This document shows, piece by piece, positions 39,078-48,708 of a DNA stretch of 64,000 bases. Origin of the DNA: Tritrichomonas foetus (lineage: Eukaryota; Parabasalia; Tritrichomonadida; Tritrichomonadidae). Made by a program: the position numbers and the translations under genes. The notes beneath the pieces are model-generated. The model saw only the letters and a list, made by a program, of their open reading frames with translations. It made no database searches and was not told the origin of the DNA. Position 1 is the first letter of the stretch, and each line of letters opens with the position of its first letter. Location: contig MLAK01000545.1 in NCBI GenBank assembly GCA_001839685.1, forward strand, positions 36,206 through 100,205, read 5' to 3'.

Positions 39078-42000
39078 TTATGGGGGCATAATTCTTCCAA
39101 CAATAAGGAATGGTACAACAATGCCATGTTCAGGAATATAAAATGTCCATAATGATTCAACTGTCTTGGCTGATGTTGGATTATATGAAAATGAAATAGA
39201 ATATCTCTTTCCACTTGATACCAAAGCTCTTGCTGATTCACAAATAATTGAACTTGATTTATGCTCATTATCATTCACCCACTTAATCTCATAAGGATTA
39301 GATGTAGCATTAATAATTTGGAATTTCTTGCTTGTTCGTTTTCCGACACCACTTGAAATGATTTCAATGACGCGAACATCGTCTGGAAGTGTGTAGGAAT
39401 AGTCAGGATGTCTTCTTCCTGCAGACAAATAGTCAGAAAGGTCAACATTAAAGTGAACAAGTGGCCTTTTAGAATATCCACTGACCAAAATATCAGGTGG
39501 GTCTAATTTAGACAAAAATGGAATTTCACAAGTTAAATGAGACGAAAAGTCATCAACTTCTTCAGGGGAGAATCGAACTTGGAACTTAGTTGTTTCCCCT
39601 GCAGGTATAAAACCAGTGACTGGTAAAACACTGAATGGATTGCGATGTGTCATTGCATAATCACTATGTAATGCAGAGAACTTGTTTGTAACCCATGTGT
39701 AATCGAATCTAATATTTGAAGTATTCTTGATTTCAAGTTCTGCGACACGTGTCTCATACATCATTGTGGATGCGAATGTGATTTCATTTGTTGAAGTTTC
39801 ATATTTAATGTAATCAGATACAGCAGTCACTAACAAGATCAAATCATTGTAGTTACCTGGAATAACAGAATGAGAAGGTTCTGGCTTAACTTCAACAACT
39901 TTAATCAATTCATTTGAATCTTCTGGCTGCAAAGGTGGTAAAACCCCAGTCATTGAAGGAGAAAGTGGTGGAGTTGGATAATCTTTTCTAGATTTCCTTC
40001 GAGGTGAAAACAATACAGATCGATTTAACTTCGATGATGTATTGGAAGCATTCGATGGCTTCTTCGGTGGAAACTTTCTTCCAGAAAGAACGCCAGTTCT
40101 TGATTTTGTGTCTTCATTTGGTGGTGTAATTGGAAGTTGTGGTAAAAGTTGACTTCTCGGAACGAATGTTACAGTTTTCATTGAATCATCCCAATCAGGT
40201 GATTTCGGATCATTTAATGCGATTTTTGCCCACTGACAATGAATTTCTAGGTTTTCAAATGACACCGGCTCTTCTTTGAAAAAAGTTACGTTGATTGTTT
40301 TGGAACGACCTTTTCTGAGATGTCCAACACGTGGACTGAATACAAAATCACGTTGATCAATCCAAGTAAAACGAACATCATTATCACATAGATTACGCAT
40401 CATAAATGTTTTTTGCATCGGCTTTCCAACAATATTATCACGGAAGCTTAAGACATTTTCATCACCTGGAAATCCATCGAATATGATATCTTCAATGAAT
40501 GATGTTCCGACGAAATTCAAAGTGAAGTTTATATCTGGATTTTCAACAGCAGTTATATGAACTGAATAATCGCTTTGTTTCACAGATTTAGGTGAATATG
40601 TAACACTTAATAAGAAAGTGCGATTTGCATCAATTTCTATATCTTTTGCAATATCTACGTTGTCTATGAAGAAATCAGGTGAACCATTTGCATGGAATGA
40701 AACATGTGTTGGCACAATTCCATCATTGATTAGCGCTATTTTCTTCTGCTTCTTTGTGTTAACGAGTGTTCGACCAAATGAAAGAGGCTGATCATAATTA
40801 TCACCTAATTTTATACTTGGCAATGTTCCAACACCTTCAACACCAAATTTAAGCATTTTTGTATCAGGATTTGTTCCACCTCGAACAGTTGCTTCAAAAA
40901 CAGCTGAGAATTTGCCTTCAATTTTTGGATTAAATGTTAAAGTTACGTTTTTCTCTTCAAGTGGTGGAATGGCAACAGAAACGGCAGAAAGTTCAAATGG
41001 GAAGTTAGGATCAGAATGAACTTTTTTATTAGTTTGCGGCGATTTCTTATTTGATGCATTAGGTGGTTTCACTGATGTATCAACAACACAAGGAATTGGG
41101 TAAGTGTTTTTCAAAGAAATATCGACATTTTGTGATTGGTTCAAAATATTTGCAGAAAAGTGGAAAATTTGTTCATCTTCCAAAAATGCAGGTGCATCTT
41201 TCTTGTTAAGATCATATCGCATACAAAGTAATTGATTCGGGAAAATAGTTTCAATATCATTAGTAACGATTCCAGGAATGAATGTTTTACCTGAAATGAT
41301 GATATTTTTTCCATTATTAGCTGGATCTCTTGGTGATACATCAACTACTTTCAGAATCATTTCTCCTTCACTTTCACGTGGTTCATTATCAACATATTCA
41401 ACTTTTATTGTCATTGTTTGCTCGGGTTGAACAGTTCCCATTGCGGGAGAAACGAAGAAATTACTGATTTGCATTTCTTTGGCATTTCGAGGTCTTTTTG
41501 GTGCTTTTGGCTGAGATTTTCTAACACTCTGACGGCCCCTTCCTCTTCCAGCTCTTGATCCAATTGGTGATTGTGTTGATGGCTCAGTAATTTCGATCTT
41601 TGGCAATAATTCAAAATCAAATGGAAATGTACCAATGTTTGTAATCTTCCATTCTTTGACTATTTTCTCATCAACTGACTTTGATCCGAAACTAATGTTT
41701 CCTTCTGGCTCTATCTTGTATTGACTGTAAACAGAACCAGCAGTAAGATAAGCTTGAATGGAGCCAACTTCAGTTCCAGATTCTGGTTCATAAAATGTGA
41801 TATTTAGGAACTTTTCATGTTCAAATTTGGATACTTTCTTACTACAAAAATTGAATACAAGATTTCGTGGTTTTTCAGATGGATTCAAAATTCCTTCAAT
41901 CTCTTCAACTTTTAAGAAAGATTCATAATTTGGTTTAACATAAGATACAACGTATTTTGATGGATGTTTACCTTTATTTTTTAGTGTGCATGTGAATGTT

Positions 42001-45000
42001 TTACTTTGATTAACTTTAAGTGTACCTATATTTATATGATCAAATCCTTTAGGATAAAGAAATTCGAATGGCAGATCGAATGATTCTCCAGAAAGGGTAA
42101 TGTGGTGTGAGATATAAGTTTTCAGTTTCATTTTATCCATTACATCAAGTTGAATTTGCTTCTTTAAAACAATCGGTTTACTTGACGAATAAGTAACAAT
42201 TAATTTTGATTGGCCCCGTGGTGCAACCATTCCTTCGATTTCGTTAAACATGAAATTGGGTGCCAGTTGATTAGAATTCTTTAGCCGCCAAAATGAAGGA
42301 ATCTTCAATGGATTCTTTAAGATGATTTCCAATTTTCTTTCATGACTTAATAAAAGCCGTTCGAAATCAAGGTTAGTTGATGAAAGTTCTAAGGTTGGTA
42401 GGCAGGCATCAGCGCTGAATTTAATCAAAAATGGTTCAGGATTGTCCTTAATAAATATTTTGACTGCATTCTTTAATTCAACTTGAGATGTAGGATGTAA
42501 ATGAATATTTATTTCTCCAGATTCACCAGGAGGAATATTCAGTTTATTTTTATCCAGTCCCCATGGTGTTTTACTAGAGATATCTTGTAAAAATGCTGAT
42601 AATTCAACATCATATATTGAATTATTCGTAAATGTAAGAGGGTGGCTATACAAAAATGGATCTTTTTTGCCTCTTTCTTTACCTGCCACACTTAAAGAAC
42701 CAAAATGAAATTCACCAAGCTCTTCAATAAACATGTAATCGGTTTTATTGGTTAATTTTGGAGCTACTCTATTTTGGAAGATACTTTGTGGTGATCTATC
42801 TACATCAGGATAACTGCATGAGCCGACAACTTTGAATTTGAAAATATCATTTCGGCAATCTTCAATACAGAAGCAAATATAATCCTCAAATTCACCAACA
42901 TCAGTTGCAATATATTGTACCTGCAATTTCTCACTTTGGCCTGGTTCAAGTGTCCATCTTTTTGTGTAATCCATCGGATCTATGTATTCTGTTAAAGATT
43001 CGTCGACTATAACTTTTCCTCTCTTTCCTTTTGGAGCATTTGCTGGAATAGGTGTAGCATAACGCTCAAATACTGGAAACTCTCCTGGTTCTTCTGTACT
43101 AATCAATTTGAAATGTTTTGGTTGTTCCATTAAATGCGGTTCTTCACCGTCTGAGAAGTAACTCGGAATGTGAATCTGTTCTTTCGGCATTAAACGTGTT
43201 AATGCTGTTTCTTTAATATCTTTAATTTTAGGTAAGAAGGCGCGGATTTCTTCTTGTAAAGGTTCAATATCCTTTTCTGAATCAAGCAAAAGTGAATTAA
43301 CACTTTGGATTAAGTTTTCATTCTTTTCCCCTTTTAAGATTTCACTAGCAATGGCTTGGAATTTTCCGTTGCTTGTCTGAATCTTATGAACTAATCGGCC
43401 CAGTGAAAAGTTGAAAACAACAATTCCATACGCCATTGAATCACCAAGTAATCCACCTTTCTTATCTTTATTTGCAGGTGGCTTTGGAGGTGGTTTCTTT
43501 GGCTGAGGTGATGGTTTTCCTTTTCGGCTTCTTGAAGCTGTACTTAGTCTGGATTTTTGGCTTCCAGCACGTGTGTTACCTTTAGCATTCTTTTTATTAT
43601 TAGCAAGCGGTTCATTTTGAGATTCATCAAGATCAAGACCTTTTTCAAGAAGAAGTTTTTGGCGAATTTCTTGTCTCTTTTTATCAATTTCTTCTTGTTC
43701 TTCAGGTGAAAGTTTTGCATAATTTTCTTCATCCATGTTCATAATTTTTTCGATTTCCTTATTTTCTTCATCCTCTTTGGATTTCTTATTTTGCTGATCA
43801 GCCATTAGTTGATGTTTTTGAATTGCATCTTCTTTGGCCTGTAATGCAATGTGGAATAAATATTGACCTGTAAGCCCAGCTAAAATATATTCTGTAGCAC
43901 GTTCAGCAGCTGTTAAGGGTTCATATGGTGCAGGAGTAAATGGATTTTTATTGAGTTCATCGATTAGTTTCTTATTTTTAAGAAGATTCTGAAATTCAAC
44001 ACCAGTTTCAGGAGATTCTTCGAATACATTTAATCCATCAATCACAAAACCTCGAACACAGTCGCCCTTTGAAGTTGCATCTGTAAATGCATTTATATAA
44101 TCTTCAGATGTTGATTCAGGATTCAAAAGTAAATTAGCCCAAATATCTTTTAATGTTACGATCGGAATTCCACCCAAATACTCAGAAATAAACTTTGACA
44201 TTGTCGTTTTCCCACTGAATGGCGGACCATTAACAATGATACACATTGAAAACTTACTTATGGTATTTGTTGGGCCATTATTAAGTTGACTTGGTTGGCG
44301 CACTGCAGATTGCATTGCTGATCGGTTGGAAAGAGCACTGGATGTTGGGAGTTTTGGAGTTGATTCTTCTGGAAGAATTGCAGTTCCATCATTTTCTGTC
44401 ATGACTTTGAATTGATGACTTAATTGCTCACAGAGAATTTTGAAATCAAATTGTGGAGCAAAAACAGTGATAGGCAAATTACATGGATTTGTCATTTCAA
44501 TTTCAGCAACTGGATAGTCATTGTAGGGCATTAATTGATTGAATTTTAGAACTGGCTTACTAAAAACAACCTTCATTTGCATTCCAGATCCTTTTAACGT
44601 GAGATATGACGTATCTGTACTATGTCTTGCGCATATTGGGATTTGCATTGAATAATTCTTATCTTCAGTAGGTGAAAACCGAATTTCAATATTCTGGAAA
44701 GATGCAGGTGGTAAAATCCCAGATTTAGGTGAAGCACAAAAAACATTTGCGTCAAGATTTCTTCTCTTTTTAAGAACAGTTGTTGATTTTGCTTCACCAA
44801 TTTGGAATTCTACAGGGATATTAATTGGATTAGAAACTTGAAGCGTGAGTGTTCTACTTTGACCTAATAAAGTCGAGTCAAATTCAAAGTTGGTTTTTGA
44901 GATTGAAATAGAAGGCATTGCAGTAACAATCTTAAGATCTAATAATAATGCATGATCAGCTGAAAAAACAATTGGAATCGAGTATTCTTCTTTTCCAACA

Positions 45001-48000
45001 TTCGTCATTGTCCTTCTTGAAGCATCAAATGAAATAGTGACTTGAAGATCAACATCTTTTGGTATATTATTAAATGATGTAGGCTCAATCAAGAATCCGG
45101 TTCCTTCTATTGAACTTGTGGCGATTTCAAAAGAGATAGGTATATCAGTAATATTCTTAAAATTATAGTCAAATGAACGAACTTCACCTAGCGTCATTTT
45201 ACCAAAATCAATTTCGAAATTGGATAAAACAAATCCAGAATATTTTGACGAGATAACTCTGGCAAGATTTGAAGGTCCCATATTTGTAACCAACGTTTTA
45301 AAGTTTGTTGTGGATTTCTTTAGATTAGTAAGTCTCTCCATAAAAAGAGCCTTTTCGGAACTTGCTATAAGACTGTCCAATGAAATATGTGGCTTCATAA
45401 GGTTCTTTGCCATTGCATAGGCTTTATCAACAGTTTCAATGCGTGGTAAATTTGTCATAACTTGTGGGAAAATACAGTCAACTTTTAATGAAAGTTCAGC
45501 TTCATAAACTTTCCCTATTTGCACAAATAATTGCTCTCTATATGATTGTGGGAAACCAGGAATTACCCTTACTTTAAATTCTTGTTGTTTTCCGACATCA
45601 ATGTTTCCAGATGCTGGTTCAACTGAAAGAACTGCGAATTTGCTTCCTTTAGGAATATTTATTCTATAGCTCAGAGGTATATCAGAACTATTAGTTAATG
45701 AAAATGATGAAGTTAGTGTATCAGCAAAATGCCTAATACCAAAATCAATGATTTTACGACTAATTTGATAATCAACTAAGCAAGATGAACCTTTAAGTTC
45801 AAGTGTATAATCAGGCCCACCAACAACATGACAAACTGCAAGACCTTCATGATCCTTTATTCCATTTAATTCAGTTGTAAAAAATACAATGTGCGTTTCT
45901 TGAGACTCACCGACATCAATTTCACCACGTATTGGATAAACATCGAATATTTTCGCGATTTCAATTCCTTTTCTCTTTGGAAGAAGTTCCCACATAAACG
46001 AAACTGGAACTGCACTTGAATTTGTCATTTTTATTGTTTTAGACTCATCTGTATTTCTTAATAGTGATCCAAAATTGACATTAGGACAATCAAATTCAAT
46101 ATTTGGGAAATGCATTGATGCTCTTACATCAATGAAAAACTTATGAGGATTATTTTTCAAAATAAAAGCAATTTTTGCATCAATTGTTTGACTAGTGAAA
46201 TCCTTCTTGAAATCAGTTTTAAAAATAATTGAAAATTGCATTGTTTGAAGTGGATCAAGTTGAAAATGTGAAGGTGAGATTTGAAATGGTGATGGTACTT
46301 GAGCTTCTACAACTAAAGGTAATTCGGAAACATTTGTGATTGTATTTTCTGTCGAAATTGGTTGGAGAAGATCTTTTGATGGTGAAATAACTTCACGGGT
46401 ATGAAGGTTCTTCGTTAACTCTTCTTCTTTCTTTATATCATGAACATATTTGAAAACAACTGAATCTTGATCAAATTTAATAGTTGGTTTGATAAACTCA
46501 CCATTAATTTTTGGCTTAAATATTTCAAGCTTTGTTTTATCAATAATCGATTCACATGTTGGCATGAAATCAAAGGAACAAGGTGCATTACAATCAAATT
46601 TTAATGTATATGGGACAACTTGATTAGGATGAATTACTACATCATCTGGTTCAAGTGAATACGTAAAATAAGGAACGGTATCACCTGTTTGCTTCACTGT
46701 TGGCTTAACTTGTGACCATTTTACTTCTTGGTTTCTTCGACTTTTATTTGTCAGTTCAAATTTCTTAAAAATTGGTCCGCCAGTAAGCAAATACCCCATA
46801 TCTAATTTTCCTAAATCAATAGATGAAACAATGGACGTACCTTTTCCTTTAGCAGTGACATCAATGACTATTGGTGTCAATAATTTAAAGATTAATGTAA
46901 TTTTTCCTTTAAATGATAAAGCATCATCAAGATATGCATGGACGGGAAAAGCTAATGTATCTTTTGGTTTTATTTCACCGCTCGTGATCGGCAAAGAAAA
47001 TACATTAGCTTGACTTTCAACACTCGCCTGAAAATGTGCAGAAATTGTTGAATCGTTGAAAATTTCGAGAATTGCTTCTTTTGTTTGAAGAACCTCAATT
47101 ACTCCATATTCAATTAATTTTGTAGATAATTTAATTTTAGGTCCTGTACATAAACATTTAAATGTAAACATAATAGGTGGTTTATCACTTCCAAAGATTC
47201 GAACATAACGAGAAATTCGTAAATGTCCCAATTGATGTGCTGTTAAATGAACAGGAACTTCAGAATCTGTATTCGGTGGAAGAATTCCCGAATATTTTCC
47301 AAGAACACAAGTTGCTTCAAGTGTTGATTGATCATCACATTCAACAAATTCAAACTTAGCTGAATATTTGGATTTGTTTTGAAGAACAACATGTGTGATA
47401 TTTTTATGATTCAGGAAAATATCACCAAGATCAATCTCTGGCTGTTTAAAGCAAATTTCTGGACAAACACAAGTTGCTGTGATTGGTAAAGTTAAAAGAC
47501 GATCTTCAAACTTTTCAGAATCAAAGAAAAGTTGAACTGAATAGTCTTGAATAGAAATTGGAATAAAATCAACCTTAATCTTTTGTCGACCAAATGGTTG
47601 GACTGTTCCATGATTTGGAATAATTTTAAACTCACGACTTTCAAATGATTTGTTGGGTGATAAATTCAATTGAAAATCAAGTGGAATATCAGAAGTGTTT
47701 TGAATCTCAAAATCTTGAGTATATAAAAATCCATATGAAACAGTTCCAAATTCCACTTTTTTCACAGAGACATTAAAAGTTGGGCCAATAACCCTTCCAT
47801 ATAAAGTAATTTTGGGACCTGGTCGATCTTCCAAACCTAAAATCTTGTATTCAAATGTTTCATTAAATTGACCAACATGATCTGCTTCAAGAACGATGTA
47901 AATAGGGATCGATTCACCAATCCCTAAATGCCCTCGACTAGGATTGAATCCAAAAACGAGATATTCGAGTTCCTTTTGCATTAACTGAAATTCTAAAGGA

Positions 48001-48611
48001 ATCTTTCCACTATTTTTGAGTAATATTTTATATTCATATCTTCGATCAAGTGAAACGTGACCTAAGTTTATTTGGTCGATATTGAATTCAGCCATTGCTG
48101 GAAGACCTTCACATTGAAAAACATAAGGAATTCGAGTACCATTTTGAACATTATATAAATATGCTGTAATCGACTGCGTAGTGGCCTGGTTGGGTTGAAA
48201 TTCAGCCAGGATTTGATCTGATTGTTTTGCCCAGATTTCTCCTGTTAATGGATAGATTCGTAATATCGGCGATGAAAATAAAAGAATTGTAGCTGCTTTT
48301 TCTCTATCAGCTGGATTGAGTGCATCTAAAGAATTTAATACTTTATTTTCTTCTTCTTCCGTGGAATATCGTCTCCATTCGTAACAAGCGTTGTTCGTGT
48401 CATCATTTATAATTTTTAATGTAGATTTCGATCGAGATGAAATAAATGTCGGAGGGAAAATTATAATATCATTCTCTAGTCGAAGAGAATTCGATGAAGA
48501 CATTTGAGGTATACGTTTGGGTCCACTTTTTGAAACGGTGACGTTTATTTCTGTACGAAATAAAATCCACTTTTTCATATAAATAAAAAACATCATCTGA
48601 ATATATTTCAT
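39078..48611 (-). CDS. HYDIN: HYDIN-like axonemal central-pair protein
   Basis: A 3177-residue protein, the largest gene here. It is built mainly of repeated immunoglobulin-like ASH/MSP domains, recognisable by recurring blocks such as LGHVSLDRRYEYKILLKNSG, FGTVSYGFLYTQDFEIQNTS and FGSLLRNTDESKTIKMTNSS. In the middle (about residues 1455-1570) lies an adenylate-kinase-like P-loop domain (NGPPFSGKTTMSKF, then a VRGFVIDGLN segment), an insertion also known in animal HYDIN. A Lys/Glu-rich helical stretch and a Pro/Lys-rich linker follow it. HYDIN is a C2b projection component of the central pair and is needed for flagellar beating. Animal HYDIN is about 5000 residues, so this copy has fewer repeats. 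An in-frame ATG at 48503 is an alternative start. The plus strand upstream gene begins 98 bases away. Confidence 0.9.
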   Translation of the reverse strand: MKYIQMMFFIYMKKWILFRTEINVTVSKSGPKRIPQMSSSNSLRLENDIIIFPPTFISSRSKSTLKIINDDTNNACYEWRRYSTEEEENKVLNSLDALNPADREKAATILLFSSPILRIYPLTGEIWAKQSDQILAEFQPNQATTQSITAYLYNVQNGTRIPYVFQCEGLPAMAEFNIDQINLGHVSLDRRYEYKILLKNSGKIPLEFQLMQKELEYLVFGFNPSRGHLGIGESIPIYIVLEADHVGQFNETFEYKILGLEDRPGPKITLYGRVIGPTFNVSVKKVEFGTVSYGFLYTQDFEIQNTSDIPLDFQLNLSPNKSFESREFKIIPNHGTVQPFGRQKIKVDFIPISIQDYSVQLFFDSEKFEDRLLTLPITATCVCPEICFKQPEIDLGDIFLNHKNITHVVLQNKSKYSAKFEFVECDDQSTLEATCVLGKYSGILPPNTDSEVPVHLTAHQLGHLRISRYVRIFGSDKPPIMFTFKCLCTGPKIKLSTKLIEYGVIEVLQTKEAILEIFNDSTISAHFQASVESQANVFSLPITSGEIKPKDTLAFPVHAYLDDALSFKGKITLIFKLLTPIVIDVTAKGKGTSIVSSIDLGKLDMGYLLTGGPIFKKFELTNKSRRNQEVKWSQVKPTVKQTGDTVPYFTYSLEPDDVVIHPNQVVPYTLKFDCNAPCSFDFMPTCESIIDKTKLEIFKPKINGEFIKPTIKFDQDSVVFKYVHDIKKEEELTKNLHTREVISPSKDLLQPISTENTITNVSELPLVVEAQVPSPFQISPSHFQLDPLQTMQFSIIFKTDFKKDFTSQTIDAKIAFILKNNPHKFFIDVRASMHFPNIEFDCPNVNFGSLLRNTDESKTIKMTNSSAVPVSFMWELLPKRKGIEIAKIFDVYPIRGEIDVGESQETHIVFFTTELNGIKDHEGLAVCHVVGGPDYTLELKGSSCLVDYQISRKIIDFGIRHFADTLTSSFSLTNSSDIPLSYRINIPKGSKFAVLSVEPASGNIDVGKQQEFKVRVIPGFPQSYREQLFVQIGKVYEAELSLKVDCIFPQVMTNLPRIETVDKAYAMAKNLMKPHISLDSLIASSEKALFMERLTNLKKSTTNFKTLVTNMGPSNLARVISSKYSGFVLSNFEIDFGKMTLGEVRSFDYNFKNITDIPISFEIATSSIEGTGFLIEPTSFNNIPKDVDLQVTISFDASRRTMTNVGKEEYSIPIVFSADHALLLDLKIVTAMPSISISKTNFEFDSTLLGQSRTLTLQVSNPINIPVEFQIGEAKSTTVLKKRRNLDANVFCASPKSGILPPASFQNIEIRFSPTEDKNYSMQIPICARHSTDTSYLTLKGSGMQMKVVFSKPVLKFNQLMPYNDYPVAEIEMTNPCNLPITVFAPQFDFKILCEQLSHQFKVMTENDGTAILPEESTPKLPTSSALSNRSAMQSAVRQPSQLNNGPTNTISKFSMCIIVNGPPFSGKTTMSKFISEYLGGIPIVTLKDIWANLLLNPESTSEDYINAFTDATSKGDCVRGFVIDGLNVFEESPETGVEFQNLLKNKKLIDELNKNPFTPAPYEPLTAAERATEYILAGLTGQYLFHIALQAKEDAIQKHQLMADQQNKKSKEDEENKEIEKIMNMDEENYAKLSPEEQEEIDKKRQEIRQKLLLEKGLDLDESQNEPLANNKKNAKGNTRAGSQKSRLSTASRSRKGKPSPQPKKPPPKPPANKDKKGGLLGDSMAYGIVVFNFSLGRLVHKIQTSNGKFQAIASEILKGEKNENLIQSVNSLLLDSEKDIEPLQEEIRAFLPKIKDIKETALTRLMPKEQIHIPSYFSDGEEPHLMEQPKHFKLISTEEPGEFPVFERYATPIPANAPKGKRGKVIVDESLTEYIDPMDYTKRWTLEPGQSEKLQVQYIATDVGEFEDYICFCIEDCRNDIFKFKVVGSCSYPDVDRSPQSIFQNRVAPKLTNKTDYMFIEELGEFHFGSLSVAGKERGKKDPFLYSHPLTFTNNSIYDVELSAFLQDISSKTPWGLDKNKLNIPPGESGEINIHLHPTSQVELKNAVKIFIKDNPEPFLIKFSADACLPTLELSSTNLDFERLLLSHERKLEIILKNPLKIPSFWRLKNSNQLAPNFMFNEIEGMVAPRGQSKLIVTYSSSKPIVLKKQIQLDVMDKMKLKTYISHHITLSGESFDLPFEFLYPKGFDHINIGTLKVNQSKTFTCTLKNKGKHPSKYVVSYVKPNYESFLKVEEIEGILNPSEKPRNLVFNFCSKKVSKFEHEKFLNITFYEPESGTEVGSIQAYLTAGSVYSQYKIEPEGNISFGSKSVDEKIVKEWKITNIGTFPFDFELLPKIEITEPSTQSPIGSRAGRGRGRQSVRKSQPKAPKRPRNAKEMQISNFFVSPAMGTVQPEQTMTIKVEYVDNEPRESEGEMILKVVDVSPRDPANNGKNIIISGKTFIPGIVTNDIETIFPNQLLCMRYDLNKKDAPAFLEDEQIFHFSANILNQSQNVDISLKNTYPIPCVVDTSVKPPNASNKKSPQTNKKVHSDPNFPFELSAVSVAIPPLEEKNVTLTFNPKIEGKFSAVFEATVRGGTNPDTKMLKFGVEGVGTLPSIKLGDNYDQPLSFGRTLVNTKKQKKIALINDGIVPTHVSFHANGSPDFFIDNVDIAKDIEIDANRTFLLSVTYSPKSVKQSDYSVHITAVENPDINFTLNFVGTSFIEDIIFDGFPGDENVLSFRDNIVGKPMQKTFMMRNLCDNDVRFTWIDQRDFVFSPRVGHLRKGRSKTINVTFFKEEPVSFENLEIHCQWAKIALNDPKSPDWDDSMKTVTFVPRSQLLPQLPITPPNEDTKSRTGVLSGRKFPPKKPSNASNTSSKLNRSVLFSPRRKSRKDYPTPPLSPSMTGVLPPLQPEDSNELIKVVEVKPEPSHSVIPGNYNDLILLVTAVSDYIKYETSTNEITFASTMMYETRVAELEIKNTSNIRFDYTWVTNKFSALHSDYAMTHRNPFSVLPVTGFIPAGETTKFQVRFSPEEVDDFSSHLTCEIPFLSKLDPPDILVSGYSKRPLVHFNVDLSDYLSAGRRHPDYSYTLPDDVRVIEIISSGVGKRTSKKFQIINATSNPYEIKWVNDNEHKSSSIICESARALVSSGKRYSISFSYNPTSAKTVESLWTFYIPEHGIVVPFLIVGRIMPP

Positions 48612-48702
48612 TATTTAATATTTTCTTGATATTCAAAAAGATTCATTAATGAGCAATTAATAGCTGAAAAATTATACAATTTTCTATTAATTTTCATCGT
48701 TC

Positions 48703-48707
48703 TCACT
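48703..48707 (+). promoter_or_regulatory. Candidate initiator (TCACT)
   Basis: TCACT is a textbook trichomonad initiator, with the A at 48705 and the ATG at 48709, giving a four-base leader. It lies in the 97-base gap shared with HYDIN. Confidence 0.6.
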
Positions 48708-48708
48708 A

